From assembly GCF_907164555.1 (NCBI RefSeq), contig NZ_CAJQZC010000002.1, positions 496,001-560,000 of the forward strand: a DNA stretch of 64,000 bases, given 5' to 3'. Both the position numbers and the translations under genes were made by a program. The stretch's first letter is position 1; each line of letters begins with the position of its first letter. This DNA is from Paraburkholderia saeva. GTDB lineage: Bacteria; Pseudomonadota; Gammaproteobacteria; Burkholderiales; Burkholderiaceae. Below are positions 19,190 through 28,879 of this stretch, piece by piece. The notes under the pieces are model-generated. The model saw only the letters and a program-made list of their open reading frames with translations, did no database searches and was not told where the DNA came from.

Positions 19190-20083
19190 ATGCGCATTAT
19201 CCTGATCACCGGCATTTCCGGCTCCGGCAAGTCTGTCGCACTGAACGCGGTTGAAGACGCGGGGTACTACTGCGTCGACAACCTTCCGCCGCGCTTCCTG
19301 CCACAACTCGCCACCTACCTCGGCGAACACGGCCACGAGCGCCTCGCGGTTGCGATCGATGCGCGCTCCAGCGCATCGCTCGACGAAATGCCCGAAATGA
19401 TCCGCGACCTCGCGCGCGAACACGATGTACGCGTGCTGTTTCTGAACGCGAGCACGCAATCGCTTATCCAGCGCTTTTCCGAGACGCGCCGGCGTCATCC
19501 GCTGTCGGGTTCGCCGTCGCATGATGCGGACGTCGGCGTACTGCGCTCGCTCGAAGAAGCCATCGAAAACGAACGCGAACTGGTCGCGAATCTCGCCGAG
19601 TTCGGCCACCAGATCGACACCAGCAATCTGCGCGCGAACGTGCTGCGCGCATGGGTCAAACGCTTTATCGAGCAGGAACGCGCGGGGCTCACTCTAATGT
19701 TCGAATCGTTCGGCTTCAAACGCGGCGTGCCGCTCGATGCTGATTTCGTCTTCGACGTGCGCACGCTGCCGAACCCTTACTACGACCGCGAACTGCGTCC
19801 GCTCACCGGCCTCGACAAGCCTGTGATCGATTTTCTCGGCGCGCTGCCGGTCGTCACGCAGATGATCGATGACATCCACGGATTCATCGCGAAGTGGCTG
19901 CCGCATTTCCGCGACGACAACCGCAGCTATCTGACCGTCGCGATTGGCTGCACGGGCGGCCAGCATCGTTCCGTGTTTATCGCCGAGACGCTCGCCGCGC
20001 GTCTTTCGGGCGAATCGAATGTGATTGTGCGGCACCGCGATGCGCCGCTTGACGTCGGCGAATCTTCGAAGCTGGTGGCTTAA
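19190..20083 (+). CDS. rapZ: RNase adapter protein RapZ
   Basis: Nucleotide-binding protein that in enterobacteria senses glucosamine 6-phosphate and delivers the sRNA GlmZ to RNase E. The 297 residues contain the Walker A GISGSGKS (residues 8-15), and the C-terminal effector domain with [19 protein letters not shown], the conserved signature of the family. GlmZ itself is not known from beta-proteobacteria, so the RNA target here is open. It lies 89 bp after hprK in the same direction. Confidence 0.94.
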   Translation: MRIILITGISGSGKSVALNAVEDAGYYCVDNLPPRFLPQLATYLGEHGHERLAVAIDARSSASLDEMPEMIRDLAREHDVRVLFLNASTQSLIQRFSETRRRHPLSGSPSHDADVGVLRSLEEAIENERELVANLAEFGHQIDTSNLRANVLRAWVKRFIEQERAGLTLMFESFGFKRGVPLDADFVFDVRTLPNPYYDRELRPLTGLDKPVIDFLGALPVVTQMIDDIHGFIAKWLPHFRDDNRSYLTVAIGCTGGQHRSVFIAETLAARLSGESNVIVRHRDAPLDVGESSKLVA

Positions 20084-20123
20084 CCGGCCGCATCGCGCGG
20101 CCCTAACCTTCGAGCGTTGCGCA

Positions 20124-20759
20124 ATGTCCACTACTCCTGCCGTGATTGCCGATCTGCCGCTTTTTCCACTGCATACGGTGCTGTTTCCCGGCGGCCTGCT
20201 GCCGCTGAAAATCTTCGAGGCACGTTATCTGGACATGGCAAGCGAGTGTCTTCGCGAGAAGACGCCGTTCGGCGTCTGCCTGCTGAAGAGCGGCGGCGAA
20301 GTGGCCAAGCCGGACGAACCGTCCGTGCCCGAAACGGTCGGCTGTCTGGCTGAAATCGAGCAATGCGATGTGGAATCGTTCGGCATGCTGCTGATCCGCG
20401 CGCGCGGCACGCAGCGCTTCCGTCTGCTGTCGCACCGCGCGCAACCGGACGGCTTGCTGGTCGGCATGGCCGAGCCCATCGGCGACGACATTCCGCTCGA
20501 AGGCACTGTGCATGTCGAGCGTTTCGGCGCCTGCGCGGAAGTGCTGGAACGCATCATCGCGACGATCCGCGAGCGCGATGCCGACAGCCTGCCGTTTGCC
20601 GAACCGTTCAGGCTCAATGATCCTTCGTGGGTGTCGAACCGTCTGTCAGAGGTACTGCCGATAGCGTTGCGCGCGCGGCAAAAGCTGATGGAACTGCAGG
20701 ACGCCGGCGCACGAATCGACGTCGTGCATCACTACATGCAACAGCATCAACTGCTGTAG
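20124..20759 (+). CDS. LON peptidase substrate-binding domain protein
   Basis: A 211-residue stand-alone LAN (Lon N-terminal) domain: DLPLFPLHTVLFPGGLLPLKIFE at the start, ECLREKTPFGVCLL, and a VGCLAEIEQC segment, with a helical C-terminal bundle (LPIALRARQKLMELQDAGAR). There is no AAA+ or protease module, so it is not Lon protease. Such proteins are widespread and their role, perhaps substrate recognition or protein quality control, is not settled. The start ATG 20124 removes an unlikely 33-residue extension overlapping the rapZ end. It is convergent with mutY, 10 bp apart. Confidence 0.88.
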   Translation: MSTTPAVIADLPLFPLHTVLFPGGLLPLKIFEARYLDMASECLREKTPFGVCLLKSGGEVAKPDEPSVPETVGCLAEIEQCDVESFGMLLIRARGTQRFRLLSHRAQPDGLLVGMAEPIGDDIPLEGTVHVERFGACAEVLERIIATIRERDADSLPFAEPFRLNDPSWVSNRLSEVLPIALRARQKLMELQDAGARIDVVHHYMQQHQLL

Positions 20760-20769
20760 CGCAACGCGA

Positions 20770-21864
20770 CTAAAGCAGCGACCCCTGCATCGCATCGAGC
20801 AGCTTGCGAACCGGCGCGGGCACGCCATAGGCGTCGAGTTCATGCAGCGCGACCCAGACGGTTTGGTCATCGCCGACGCTTGCGAGCGTCGCCCGCAGGT
20901 TGCCCAGATCCACAACGCGAGGCTCGATATCCAGCCGGAAGTGCGTGAACGTATGCGTGAGCGTCGCGAGCGGCATCATGCTCCCCGATGCGCCGTATCC
21001 CTCCGCGCGTTCTGCGAGCGCCGCTTCGCCGGACGCTTCCGGCAGGCTCCACAAGCCGCCCCAGATTCCCGAGGGCGGGCGCTTTTCCAGCATCACCGCG
21101 TTGCCGTCACGCAGGACGAGCATCCACGTGCGACGCGTCGGAATCGCTTTCTTCGGGCGCGCAACCGGCAATTCGCGCTGGCGTCCGGTGACGTTCGCGA
21201 CACAATCGGCGGCGAACGGGCAGCGCGCGCAATCGGGTTTGCCGCGCATGCACAGCGTCGCGCCGAGATCCATCAAACCCTGGGTGTAGGCGCTCACGTC
21301 ATCGTCGTTCGCGGCTGAAGGCAACAGCGATTCAGCCAGCGTCCACATCGCGTTCTCGACGCGCTTCTCGCCCGGAAATCCTTCGACACCGAAGACGCGC
21401 GCAAGCACGCGTTTCACGTTGCCATCGAGAATCGTCGCGCGCGCGCCGAACGCAAACGACGCAATGGCAGCCGCCGTCGAACGCCCGATGCCAGGCAGTT
21501 CCGCGAGCGCTTCGACGGACACCGGAAACGCGCCGCCGTGCTGCTCGACAACCGTCTGCGCGCAACGATGCAGATTACGCGCACGCGAGTAGTAACCGAG
21601 GCCGGCCCACAACGCCATCACGTCGTCGAGCGGCGCGGCGGCAAGCGCTGCGACATCCGGAAAGCGGCCGAGAAATCGCTCGTAGTACGGAATGACCGTC
21701 GATACCTGCGTCTGCTGCAGCATGATCTCGGACAGCCAGATGCGATACGCATCGCGCGTGTTCTGCCACGGCAGGTCGTGACGGCCATGCGTGCGTTGCC
21801 ACGCGATCAGCCGCGCGGAAAAATCGGTCAGCGACGAGGGAACAGAAAGAGAAAGAGTGGACAT
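20770..21864 (-). CDS. mutY: A/G-specific adenine DNA glycosylase
   Basis: Removes adenine mispaired with 8-oxoguanine. The 364-residue protein has the helix-hairpin-helix glycosylase core (SEIMLQQTQVSTVIPYYERF; LPGIGRSTAAAIASFAFG, with the catalytic Asp farther on in ILDGNVKRVLAR), the iron-sulphur loop with Cys spacing C-x6-C-x2-C-x5-C (CMRGKPDCARCPFAADC), and a C-terminal NUDIX-like domain that recognises 8-oxoG (about 235-360). ATG 21864 overlaps the mutM stop by one base; a longer frame upstream would overlap mutM further. Confidence 0.96.
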   Translation of the reverse strand: MSTLSLSVPSSLTDFSARLIAWQRTHGRHDLPWQNTRDAYRIWLSEIMLQQTQVSTVIPYYERFLGRFPDVAALAAAPLDDVMALWAGLGYYSRARNLHRCAQTVVEQHGGAFPVSVEALAELPGIGRSTAAAIASFAFGARATILDGNVKRVLARVFGVEGFPGEKRVENAMWTLAESLLPSAANDDDVSAYTQGLMDLGATLCMRGKPDCARCPFAADCVANVTGRQRELPVARPKKAIPTRRTWMLVLRDGNAVMLEKRPPSGIWGGLWSLPEASGEAALAERAEGYGASGSMMPLATLTHTFTHFRLDIEPRVVDLGNLRATLASVGDDQTVWVALHELDAYGVPAPVRKLLDAMQGSLL

Positions 21865-22694
21865 CAGCGCTGACAGGTGGGGCAAAAGTAAGTGGAGCGC
21901 TGGCCTTGCACGATCTGTCTGATCGGCGTGCCGCAGACGCGGCATGGCAGCCCGGCGCGATCATAGACGAAATAGTCGAGCTGGAAATAACCGCTCGCAC
22001 CGTCGCTGCCGACAAAATCGCGCAACGTGCTGCCGCCTTTCTCGATGGCGGCGGCAAGCGTCAGGCGCACGGCGTCCGCGAGCAGTTCGTAGCGGATGAG
22101 CGAAACGCGCCCAGCGGCAGTGGTTGGGCGAATACCGGCGCGAAAAAGGCTCTCCGATGCATAGATATTTCCCACGCCAACCACGATTGCGCCCGCGAGC
22201 AGTACCTGCTTCACCGACACCTTGCGGCCACGTGTTTGCCGGTGCATCAGCGCGCCGGAGAACGCTGGCGTCAAAGGCTCGGCGCCGAGCCCGGCGAGGA
22301 GCGGATGATCGAGCACGTCACCGGCCGCTCGCGGATGCCACAGCACCGCGCCGAAGCGGCGTGGATCGCGATAGCGCAGAATAAATTCGTCGAAGATCCA
22401 GTCGATATGATCGTGCTTCGCCGCGGCCGGAGGATGAGACACGTTGCGCAGAACGCGTAGCGTGCCCGTCATGCCGAGATGCACAATGAACCAGCCCTCG
22501 TCGATTTCGAAGAGCAGATACTTGCCGCGCCGTTCGACCTGGCGGATCACGCGCCCGCACAATGTTTTTGCAAGGTCGGCCGGAACCGGCCAGCGCAGCG
22601 CAGGCGTGCGCACATCGACGCGTTCGACGCGTCGTCCTGCCACATAGGGCTCGATTCCCCGACGGGTAACCTCAACTTCCGGCAACTCTGGCAT
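21864..22694 (-). CDS. mutM: Formamidopyrimidine-DNA glycosylase
   Basis: Bifunctional glycosylase and AP lyase that removes 8-oxoguanine opposite cytosine. The 276 residues begin with the catalytic [16 protein letters not shown] (Pro2 nucleophile after Met removal, Glu3) and end with the zinc finger [24 protein letters not shown]. The helix-two-turn-helix is in the middle of the C-terminal half. The MPELPE start at 22694 is certain because Pro2 must be N-terminal. It forms a two-gene oxidative-damage operon with mutY (TGATG overlap). Confidence 0.97.
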   Translation of the reverse strand: MPELPEVEVTRRGIEPYVAGRRVERVDVRTPALRWPVPADLAKTLCGRVIRQVERRGKYLLFEIDEGWFIVHLGMTGTLRVLRNVSHPPAAAKHDHIDWIFDEFILRYRDPRRFGAVLWHPRAAGDVLDHPLLAGLGAEPLTPAFSGALMHRQTRGRKVSVKQVLLAGAIVVGVGNIYASESLFRAGIRPTTAAGRVSLIRYELLADAVRLTLAAAIEKGGSTLRDFVGSDGASGYFQLDYFVYDRAGLPCRVCGTPIRQIVQGQRSTYFCPTCQR

Positions 22695-22781
22695 GTCTAA
22701 CTGGTCTGCAACTTGCGTGGGTGGTTGTGCGCGTATTGTAGCGAGCGCGTTACAATCGACCGAAACATTGATCGGATTTCC

Positions 22782-24623
22782 ATGAACGTGTCCTTCGTGA
22801 AGCTGTTTTACCGGCGCCCGGCCCCTCTGACCCGCGTGCCGCGCACTGTCTCCGTCCAGCGGATGCTTGGCGCGGCGGTTGTCGCCGCATGGGCGTTCAT
22901 CGCGCTGCCTGCGCACGCGCAGGACCCGTCGCCGGATTCCGACGATAGTTCCCTTTCAGTGCAGGACGCGCTGGGGCAGCCGTCGCCGGAAGAGCAGAAA
23001 AACCTGCCGGCGATTTCGCTGTCCAGCCAGATCGTGTTTCAGGTGCTCGCGGCTGAAGTCGCGTTGCAGCGAAACCAGCCTGCGCCGGCTTACCAGACCT
23101 ACCTGGCGCTCGCTCGCGACACGCATGACCCGCGCATGGCGCAACGCGCCACGGAAATCGCGCTGGGCGCACAGAGCCCGGCCGACGCGCTTGCCGCCGC
23201 GCAGTTGTGGCAGCAGTATGCGCCGGGTTCGGAACGCGCGGCGCAGCTCGACGCATCGCTGCTCGTGCTGTCCGGCAAGCCCGACGAAGCCTCGCCGCTT
23301 CTCGCGAAGGAGCTGGCGAAGGTTCCGGCCGACAATCGCGGCAACGCGATGCTCGCGCTGCAACTGCTGATTTCGCGCGGCCCCAATCGTATCGGCGGCC
23401 TGCACGTGCTGCAGGATCTGCTGAAGAACGACCTGGACCGCCCGGAAGCGCAGCTTGCGATTGCCCGACAGCAGCTCGTCTGCGACGACGCGCCGGGCGC
23501 GCGCAAATCGCTTGAACAGGCGCTGGCGCTGAAGCCCGACTATCTGCCGGCCGCGCTGACGCTGTCGCAGATGGGTCCGGAAGAGCGCAAGGAAGGGATC
23601 GCTTCGCTCGAAAAGTATCTGCAGCAGAACCCGAAATCGCACGACGCGCGCCTTGCGCTCGCGCAGATGTATCTCGCGAGCGACCGTCTGGACGACGCGC
23701 AGAAGCAGTTCGAGATCATGCGTCACGACAACCCGAACGACCTGACGCCGCTCATGGCGCTCGCGCTGATCAAGATCCAGCAGAAGAATTACGCCGACGC
23801 GCAGACGTACCTGACGCAATACGCAAAGCAGGCCGAAAAGACGCCTGGCGCAGATGCGGGCCAGGCGTACATCTATCTCGCGCAGCTGTCACTCGAACAG
23901 AAGAACGAAACTGCTGCCAGCGACTGGCTGAATCACATCCAGCCGTCCAGCCAGCAGTACATTCCGGCGCAGATCACGCGTGCCCAGCTGCTCGAAAAAC
24001 AGGGCAAGCCCGACGACGCCCGCAAGCTGCTCGCGAGCCTGCAATCGCCCGACCCGCGCGACCAGTCGCTGATCGTGCGTACCGACGCGGCAATCCTCTT
24101 CGATGCAAAACGTTACACGGAAGCCGAGGCGCGCCTCGCGCAGGCAAGCGCGGAATACCCCGACGATCCCGATCTCGCCTACGACTACGCGATGGCCGCC
24201 GAAAAGACCGGCCATTACGACGTGATGGAAACGCAGTTGCGCAAGCTGATGCAGACGCAACCGGATAATCCGCAGGCGTACAACGCGCTCGGCTATTCGC
24301 TGGCGGACCGCAACCAGCGCCTTCAGGAGGCCGACAAGCTGATCGCGAAGGCCGCATCGCTCGCGCCGAATGACGCGTTCATCATGGACAGCGTCGGCTG
24401 GGTGAAGTATCGCCTCGGCAATACGTCGGACGCGATCAAGGTGCTGCGCAAGGCATACGATCTGCAGCCGAACGCCGAAATTGGCGCGCACCTGGGCGAA
24501 GTGCTGTGGAAAACCGGCGATCAGGACAAGGCGCGGGACGCATGGCGCCAGGCGAAGAAGCTCGAACCCGACAACGACACGCTGGTCAAAACGCTTCAAC
24601 GTTTCCAGGTGAACGATCTCTGA
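22782..24623 (+). CDS. Tetratricopeptide repeat protein, exported
   Basis: A 613-residue protein with an N-terminal signal peptide (hydrophobic stretch [19 protein letters not shown], cleavage probably after AHA near residue 44-47). It then has many TPR helices across the rest, for example the runs near residues 230-300 ([20 protein letters not shown]) and 500-600 ([18 protein letters not shown]). The gene is found before lolB in many beta-proteobacteria. Its stop overlaps the lolB ATG, so it probably acts at the envelope, perhaps with lipoprotein sorting or outer-membrane assembly; that is inference. TACAAT at 22751-22756 is a candidate -10. Confidence 0.87.
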   Translation: MNVSFVKLFYRRPAPLTRVPRTVSVQRMLGAAVVAAWAFIALPAHAQDPSPDSDDSSLSVQDALGQPSPEEQKNLPAISLSSQIVFQVLAAEVALQRNQPAPAYQTYLALARDTHDPRMAQRATEIALGAQSPADALAAAQLWQQYAPGSERAAQLDASLLVLSGKPDEASPLLAKELAKVPADNRGNAMLALQLLISRGPNRIGGLHVLQDLLKNDLDRPEAQLAIARQQLVCDDAPGARKSLEQALALKPDYLPAALTLSQMGPEERKEGIASLEKYLQQNPKSHDARLALAQMYLASDRLDDAQKQFEIMRHDNPNDLTPLMALALIKIQQKNYADAQTYLTQYAKQAEKTPGADAGQAYIYLAQLSLEQKNETAASDWLNHIQPSSQQYIPAQITRAQLLEKQGKPDDARKLLASLQSPDPRDQSLIVRTDAAILFDAKRYTEAEARLAQASAEYPDDPDLAYDYAMAAEKTGHYDVMETQLRKLMQTQPDNPQAYNALGYSLADRNQRLQEADKLIAKAASLAPNDAFIMDSVGWVKYRLGNTSDAIKVLRKAYDLQPNAEIGAHLGEVLWKTGDQDKARDAWRQAKKLEPDNDTLVKTLQRFQVNDL

Positions 24624-25255
24624 TGCGCATGTCCAGTCTTATCCGTCCGGTGGCCGCACCGCGTCGCGCGGCCCTGGGCCTCGCGGCCGCAGCGCTCGTG
24701 GCGCTCGCGGGCTGTGCTTCCGTCAAGCCGGAGGGCCCGTCCACGTCGAACGCAGCAACGGCCGTCACCGCGCAGACCACGCGTGCGTATCACGGCCGCT
24801 TTGCCGTGCAGTACAACGACCAGAACGGCCAGCAGCGCAACGCATATGGCAACTTCCAGTGGCAGGAAACCGGTGACACCGTGAGCCTCCAGTTGCGCAA
24901 TCCGCTCGGCCAGACGCTCGCGATCATCACATCGTCGCCGGCATCGGCCACGCTCGAATTGCCGAACCGCCAGCCGCTCACCGCTGACAACGTCTCCACA
25001 CTGATGCAGAATGCGCTCGGTTTTGCGCTGCCGGTCGAAGGGCTGCGTTACTGGCTGCAACCGTCGGCGGCGCCCACTTCGCGGGCAAAGACGGTGACCG
25101 ATCCGCAGCAGGAAACGCGTCTGAAGCAGATCCAGCAGGACGGCTGGACCATCGACTACATTGCCTACGCCGACGCGCCCGCCACCGGCGTGAAGCGCGT
25201 CAATCTGAGCCGCGACACGCCGCCGCTCGACATAAAGCTCGTGCTGGACCAGTAA
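24623..25255 (+). CDS. lolB: Outer-membrane lipoprotein insertion protein LolB
   Basis: Outer-membrane lipoprotein that receives lipoproteins from LolA and inserts them in the outer membrane. The 210-residue precursor has a hydrophobic signal peptide with lipobox LAGC; the lipidated Cys is near residue 31. The mature part has the LolB beta-barrel motifs YHGRFAVQYND and QLRNPLGQTLAIITSS, and ends VNLSRDTPPLDIKLVLDQ. ATG 24623 overlaps the TPR gene stop (TGATG). ispE follows after 21 bp, the classical lolB-ispE order. Confidence 0.92.
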   Translation: MRMSSLIRPVAAPRRAALGLAAAALVALAGCASVKPEGPSTSNAATAVTAQTTRAYHGRFAVQYNDQNGQQRNAYGNFQWQETGDTVSLQLRNPLGQTLAIITSSPASATLELPNRQPLTADNVSTLMQNALGFALPVEGLRYWLQPSAAPTSRAKTVTDPQQETRLKQIQQDGWTIDYIAYADAPATGVKRVNLSRDTPPLDIKLVLDQ

Positions 25256-25276
25256 GCCCCGTATCCCACCGAATTC

Positions 25277-26158
25277 ATGACCGAAACAAACAACACGCTG
25301 CGCGACTGCCTCGCACCAGCGAAACTCAACCTCTTCCTGCACATCAACGGACGCCGCCCCGACGGTTATCACGCGCTACAGACGGTCTTCCAGCTGCTCG
25401 ACTGGGGCGATACGCTGCACTTCACACTGCGCAACGATGGCCGCATCACGCGCACGACCGAAATCGCCGACGTCCCCGCCGAACACGACCTGACAGTACG
25501 CGCGGCGACGCTTCTGAAGGCATACACGGGCACGGGCGCAGGCGTCGACATCGAGATCGACAAGCGTCTGCCGATGGGCGCGGGGCTCGGCGGCGGAAGC
25601 TCGGACGCCGCAACCACGCTGCTCGCGCTCAACCGTCTCTGGAAGCTTGAATTGCCGCGCGGCGAACTACAGACACTCGCGCTTAAGCTCGGCGCGGACG
25701 TGCCTTTTTTCGTCTTCGGAAAAAATGCATTCGCGGAGGGTGTCGGAGAAGCGCTTCAGGTTGTACAATTGCCGCCGCGTTATTTCCTCGTTGTGACGCC
25801 AAAAGTTCATGTTCCGACCGCTGCGATTTTTTCCGATAAATCGTTGACAAGAGATACAGAACCCCGCACAATTACGGACTTTCTTGCACAGCAAAGTTGC
25901 AGCGCAGAATGGCCTGACAGTTTTGGCCGGAATGACATGCAGCCAGTTGTCGTGGGAAAATACGCGGAAGTTGCGCGGGTGCTGAGATGGTTTGATAACA
26001 TCGCACCGGCGCGGATGACCGGATCGGGCGCGAGTGTTTTTGCGGCGTTTCGTGACCGCGGTGAAGCAGAAGCGGCGCAAGCCAGACTGCCAGCCGGGTG
26101 GAACAGCGCAGTAACTGCAAGCCTGGATTCACATCCACTCTTTGCTTTCGCGGCATAA
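25277..26158 (+). CDS. ispE: 4-diphosphocytidyl-2-C-methyl-D-erythritol kinase
   Basis: Fourth enzyme of the MEP isoprenoid pathway. The 293 residues show the GHMP-kinase features: [20 protein letters not shown] at the start, ATP-binding [17 protein letters not shown] near 94-110, and [10 protein letters not shown] near the C-terminus. Length is normal. The part from about 25680 to 25990 is clearly richer in A and T than the surrounding gene and contains a promoter-like pair TTGACA (25844-25849) and CACAAT (25867-25872) with 17-bp spacing. Confidence 0.95.
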   Translation: MTETNNTLRDCLAPAKLNLFLHINGRRPDGYHALQTVFQLLDWGDTLHFTLRNDGRITRTTEIADVPAEHDLTVRAATLLKAYTGTGAGVDIEIDKRLPMGAGLGGGSSDAATTLLALNRLWKLELPRGELQTLALKLGADVPFFVFGKNAFAEGVGEALQVVQLPPRYFLVVTPKVHVPTAAIFSDKSLTRDTEPRTITDFLAQQSCSAEWPDSFGRNDMQPVVVGKYAEVARVLRWFDNIAPARMTGSGASVFAAFRDRGEAEAAQARLPAGWNSAVTASLDSHPLFAFAA

Positions 26159-26211
26159 GGTTTTGCATCGTTGAATGGTCTTACACGTTCAGCGGCGCTC
26201 AAAGTTAGTGT

Positions 26212-26288
26212 AGGGGAGTCGCCAAGTTGGTTAAGGCACCGGATTTTGATTCCGGCATTCGAGGGTTCGAGTCCTTCCTCCCCTGCCA
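26212..26288 (+). tRNA. tRNA-Gln (anticodon TTG)
   Basis: A 77-nt cloverleaf. The acceptor arm AGGGGAG pairs perfectly with CTCCCCT, the discriminator is G and CCA is encoded (26286-26288). The anticodon stem CCGGA/TCCGG flanks loop TTTTGAT with anticodon TTG at 26246-26248, reading CAA. The T arm has GTTCGAGTC. Its place between ispE and prs is the standard beta-proteobacterial location for this tRNA. Confidence 0.97.
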
Positions 26289-26334
26289 AAAATTCTCGCA
26301 TTCTCTCGCCCTCCCAGCCTGAAGCAGGTGCACG

Positions 26335-27288
26335 ATGAGCAGCCATGACGGCCTGATGGTTTTTACTGGCAACGCGAATCCCGCGCTTGCACAGGAAGTC
26401 GTCAAGATCCTCGGTATTCCCCTCGGCAAGGCCATGGCCAGCCGTTTCTCGGACGGTGAAATCCAGGTCGAGATTCAGGAAAACGTTCGCGGCAAGGATG
26501 TCTTCGTCCTGCAGTCCACGTGCGCACCGACGAACGACAATCTGATGGAACTGATGATCATGGTCGATGCGTTGAAGCGCGCATCCGCTGGCCGGATCAC
26601 CGCAGCCATCCCCTACTTCGGCTATGCCCGTCAGGATCGACGCCCGCGTTCAGCGCGCGTTGCCATCTCGGCGAAGGTCGTGGCGAACATGCTGGAAATC
26701 GCCGGCGTCGAGCGGATCATCACGATGGATCTGCACGCTGACCAGATTCAGGGCTTCTTCGACATCCCCGTCGACAACATCTATGCAACGCCCGTGCTGC
26801 TCGGCGATCTGCGCAAGCAGAACTACGAGAACCTGCTGGTCGTTTCGCCGGACGTTGGCGGCGTGGTGCGTGCACGTGCACTCGCGAAGCAGCTGAACTG
26901 CGATCTCGCGATCATCGACAAGCGTCGTCCGAAGGCGAACGTTGCCGAAGTGATGAACATCATCGGTGAAGTCGAAGGCCGTACGTGCGTGATCATGGAC
27001 GACATGGTCGATACCGCCGGCACGCTCTGCAAGGCAGCGCAGGTGCTGAAGGAACGCGGCGCGAAACAGGTTTTCGCCTATGCGACACACCCGGTGCTGT
27101 CGGGTGGCGCAGGCGAACGTATCGCCGCTTCGGCGCTCGACGAACTGGTCGTCACCGACACGATTCCGCTGGGCGAGGAAGCCCGTTCTTGCGCGAAGAT
27201 CCGTTCGCTGACGAGCGCTGGCCTGCTCGCCGAAACGTTCTCGCGTATCCGTCGCGGCGACTCGGTGATGTCGCTGTTCGCGGAATAA
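26335..27288 (+). CDS. prs: Ribose-phosphate pyrophosphokinase
   Basis: Makes PRPP from ribose 5-phosphate and ATP for nucleotide, histidine and tryptophan synthesis. The 317-residue protein has the class I PRPP synthase features: [20 protein letters not shown] at the start, the regulatory flexible region [19 protein letters not shown], the [14 protein letters not shown] motif, and the PRPP-binding loop [14 protein letters not shown]. Length is normal. ATG 26335 is 46 bp after the tRNA. A terminator lies 80 bp downstream. Confidence 0.97.
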   Translation: MSSHDGLMVFTGNANPALAQEVVKILGIPLGKAMASRFSDGEIQVEIQENVRGKDVFVLQSTCAPTNDNLMELMIMVDALKRASAGRITAAIPYFGYARQDRRPRSARVAISAKVVANMLEIAGVERIITMDLHADQIQGFFDIPVDNIYATPVLLGDLRKQNYENLLVVSPDVGGVVRARALAKQLNCDLAIIDKRRPKANVAEVMNIIGEVEGRTCVIMDDMVDTAGTLCKAAQVLKERGAKQVFAYATHPVLSGGAGERIAASALDELVVTDTIPLGEEARSCAKIRSLTSAGLLAETFSRIRRGDSVMSLFAE

Positions 27289-27368
27289 TCAGGATTTGCG
27301 AAGGCGCGGCATGATGCTGCGCTTTTGCACAATCGGCATGAACGGACGAAGGTTCGTGCCGTCGCTTC

Positions 27369-27404
27369 TGGGGCCTGCGCTCAAAGCGTGAAGGCCCCAT
27401 TTTT
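27369..27404 (+). terminator. Strong terminator between prs and rplY, possible attenuator
   Basis: TGGGGCCT (27369-27376) pairs with AGGCCCCA (27392-27399); inside it GCGCT and AGCGT pair around a CAA loop; five T follow. The rplY ATG is only 36 nt past the T run. A second hairpin, ACTGCC/GGCAGT (27404-27423), occupies most of that gap just before the GGAG ribosome-binding site. Confidence 0.88.
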
Positions 27405-27440
27405 ACTGCCTGGTCGCGGGCAGTGCATTGGAGAATCAAG

Positions 27441-28070
27441 ATGAAAGTAGTCGCTTTCGAGCGTAGTCTGCAAGGTACGGGTGCGAGCCGCCGCCTGCGT
27501 ATTGCCGGTAAGACCCCGGGAATCGTGTATGGCGCTGAAGCTCAACCGCAACTGATCGAACTCGATCACAACGCGCTGTGGCACGCCCTGAAGAAAGAAG
27601 TGTTCCACTCGTCGATCCTCGATCTGGAAGTGGCAGGCAAGTCGCAACAGGTTCTGCTGCGCGACGTGCAATACCACCCGTTCCGTCAGCTCGTGCTGCA
27701 CGTGGACTTCCAGCGCGTCGACGCGAAGAAGAAGCTGCACACCAAGGTGCCGCTGCACTTCATGAACCAGGAAACCAACCCGGCAGTGAAGCTGTCGAGC
27801 GCGGTGATCTCGCACGTTCTGAACGAAATCGAAATCGAGTGCCTGCCGTCGGCACTGCCTGAATTCCTCGAAGTCGACCTGGCGAAGATCGAAGCAGGCC
27901 AGGCGCTGCACGCGAAGGACATCGTGCTGCCGAACGGCGTTTCGCTGGTTGCGCACGTTGAAGCAGAAAACCCGGTCATCGCTTCGGCGACGATCCCGGC
28001 TGGCGCCGTCGCTGACGAAGCCGCTTCGGGTGCTGCTGCTGAAGGCGAAGGCGACAAGCCGGCTGCCTGA
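27441..28070 (+). CDS. rplY: 50S ribosomal protein L25 / general stress protein Ctc
   Basis: 5S rRNA-binding protein of the large subunit, in the long CTC form. The 209 residues have the L25 beta-barrel domain (about 1-95, [20 protein letters not shown]) and the TL5 C-terminal domain (about 100-190), with an Ala/Glu/Gly-rich tail. GGAG at 27430-27433 precedes ATG 27441. The protein follows prs and precedes pth, the usual order. It seems to depend on readthrough of the terminator directly upstream or on a promoter inside it. Confidence 0.95.
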   Translation: MKVVAFERSLQGTGASRRLRIAGKTPGIVYGAEAQPQLIELDHNALWHALKKEVFHSSILDLEVAGKSQQVLLRDVQYHPFRQLVLHVDFQRVDAKKKLHTKVPLHFMNQETNPAVKLSSAVISHVLNEIEIECLPSALPEFLEVDLAKIEAGQALHAKDIVLPNGVSLVAHVEAENPVIASATIPAGAVADEAASGAAAEGEGDKPAA

Positions 28071-28125
28071 TCGCACGGGAAGCGAACAAATCCTCTCGAT
28101 CCGTTTCATTGAGACGGTCGACGTG

Positions 28126-28158
28126 ACCCGCCGCGGTTCGCCCCGGCGGGTTTTTTTT
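28126..28158 (+). terminator. Terminator after rplY
   Basis: Stem ACCCGCCG (28126-28133) and CGGCGGGT (28144-28151) followed by eight T (28151-28158). Confidence 0.9.
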
Positions 28159-28214
28159 CGGCTTTTTTCGTGCCCCCATCAGGCGGGTCACGGGAACGGG
28201 ACACTCATCGAATC

Positions 28215-28823
28215 ATGATCAAGCTGATCGTCGGGCTCGGCAATCCGGGCGCCGAATACACCGCGACCCGTCACAACGCCGGCTTCTGGCTGGTCGACCA
28301 GCTCGCGCGCGAAGCGGGCACGACGTTGCGCGATGAGCGGCGCTTTCACGGCTTCTATGCGAAGGCGCGTCTGCAGGGCGAAGAAGTACATCTGCTCCAA
28401 CCGCAGACGTATATGAATCGCTCGGGGCAATCGGTCGTCGCCGTGGCGCAGTTCTTCAAGATTCTGCCCGACGAGATTCTTGTCGCGCATGACGAACTCG
28501 ACCTTCCGCCAGGCGCGGTCAAACTGAAGCTCGGCGGTGGCAGTGGTGGTCACAACGGCCTGAAGGACATCACCGCGCATCTGTCGTCGCAGCAATACTG
28601 GCGCATGCGGATCGGCATTGGTCATCCGCGCGACCTGATTCCCGAAAGCGCGCGCGCCACCGCAAAACCCGATGTTGCGAACTTCGTGCTGAAGTCGCCG
28701 CGTCGCGAGGAACAGGACGTGATCGACGCGTCGATCGAACGCGCGCTTGCTGTGATACCGGTGATCATCAAAGGCGAACTCGAACGCGCGATGATGCAGT
28801 TGCACCGGAACGCCCAACCGTAA
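28215..28823 (+). CDS. pth: Peptidyl-tRNA hydrolase
   Basis: Releases tRNA from stalled peptidyl-tRNA. The 202-residue protein has the N-terminal family motif [21 protein letters not shown] with the catalytic His, the QTYMNRSG segment, the catalytic-Asp motif HDELDLPPG, and the [13 protein letters not shown] loop. ATG 28215 was chosen to give this motif at the N-terminus; an extension of 15 residues upstream is not conserved. It lies just after the rplY terminator. Confidence 0.96.
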   Translation: MIKLIVGLGNPGAEYTATRHNAGFWLVDQLAREAGTTLRDERRFHGFYAKARLQGEEVHLLQPQTYMNRSGQSVVAVAQFFKILPDEILVAHDELDLPPGAVKLKLGGGSGGHNGLKDITAHLSSQQYWRMRIGIGHPRDLIPESARATAKPDVANFVLKSPRREEQDVIDASIERALAVIPVIIKGELERAMMQLHRNAQP

Positions 28824-28879
28824 CCCGCCGGTCGCATGATCACCGCGCCCACGCGAACAACAGCCAAAGGAGCCGCGTC

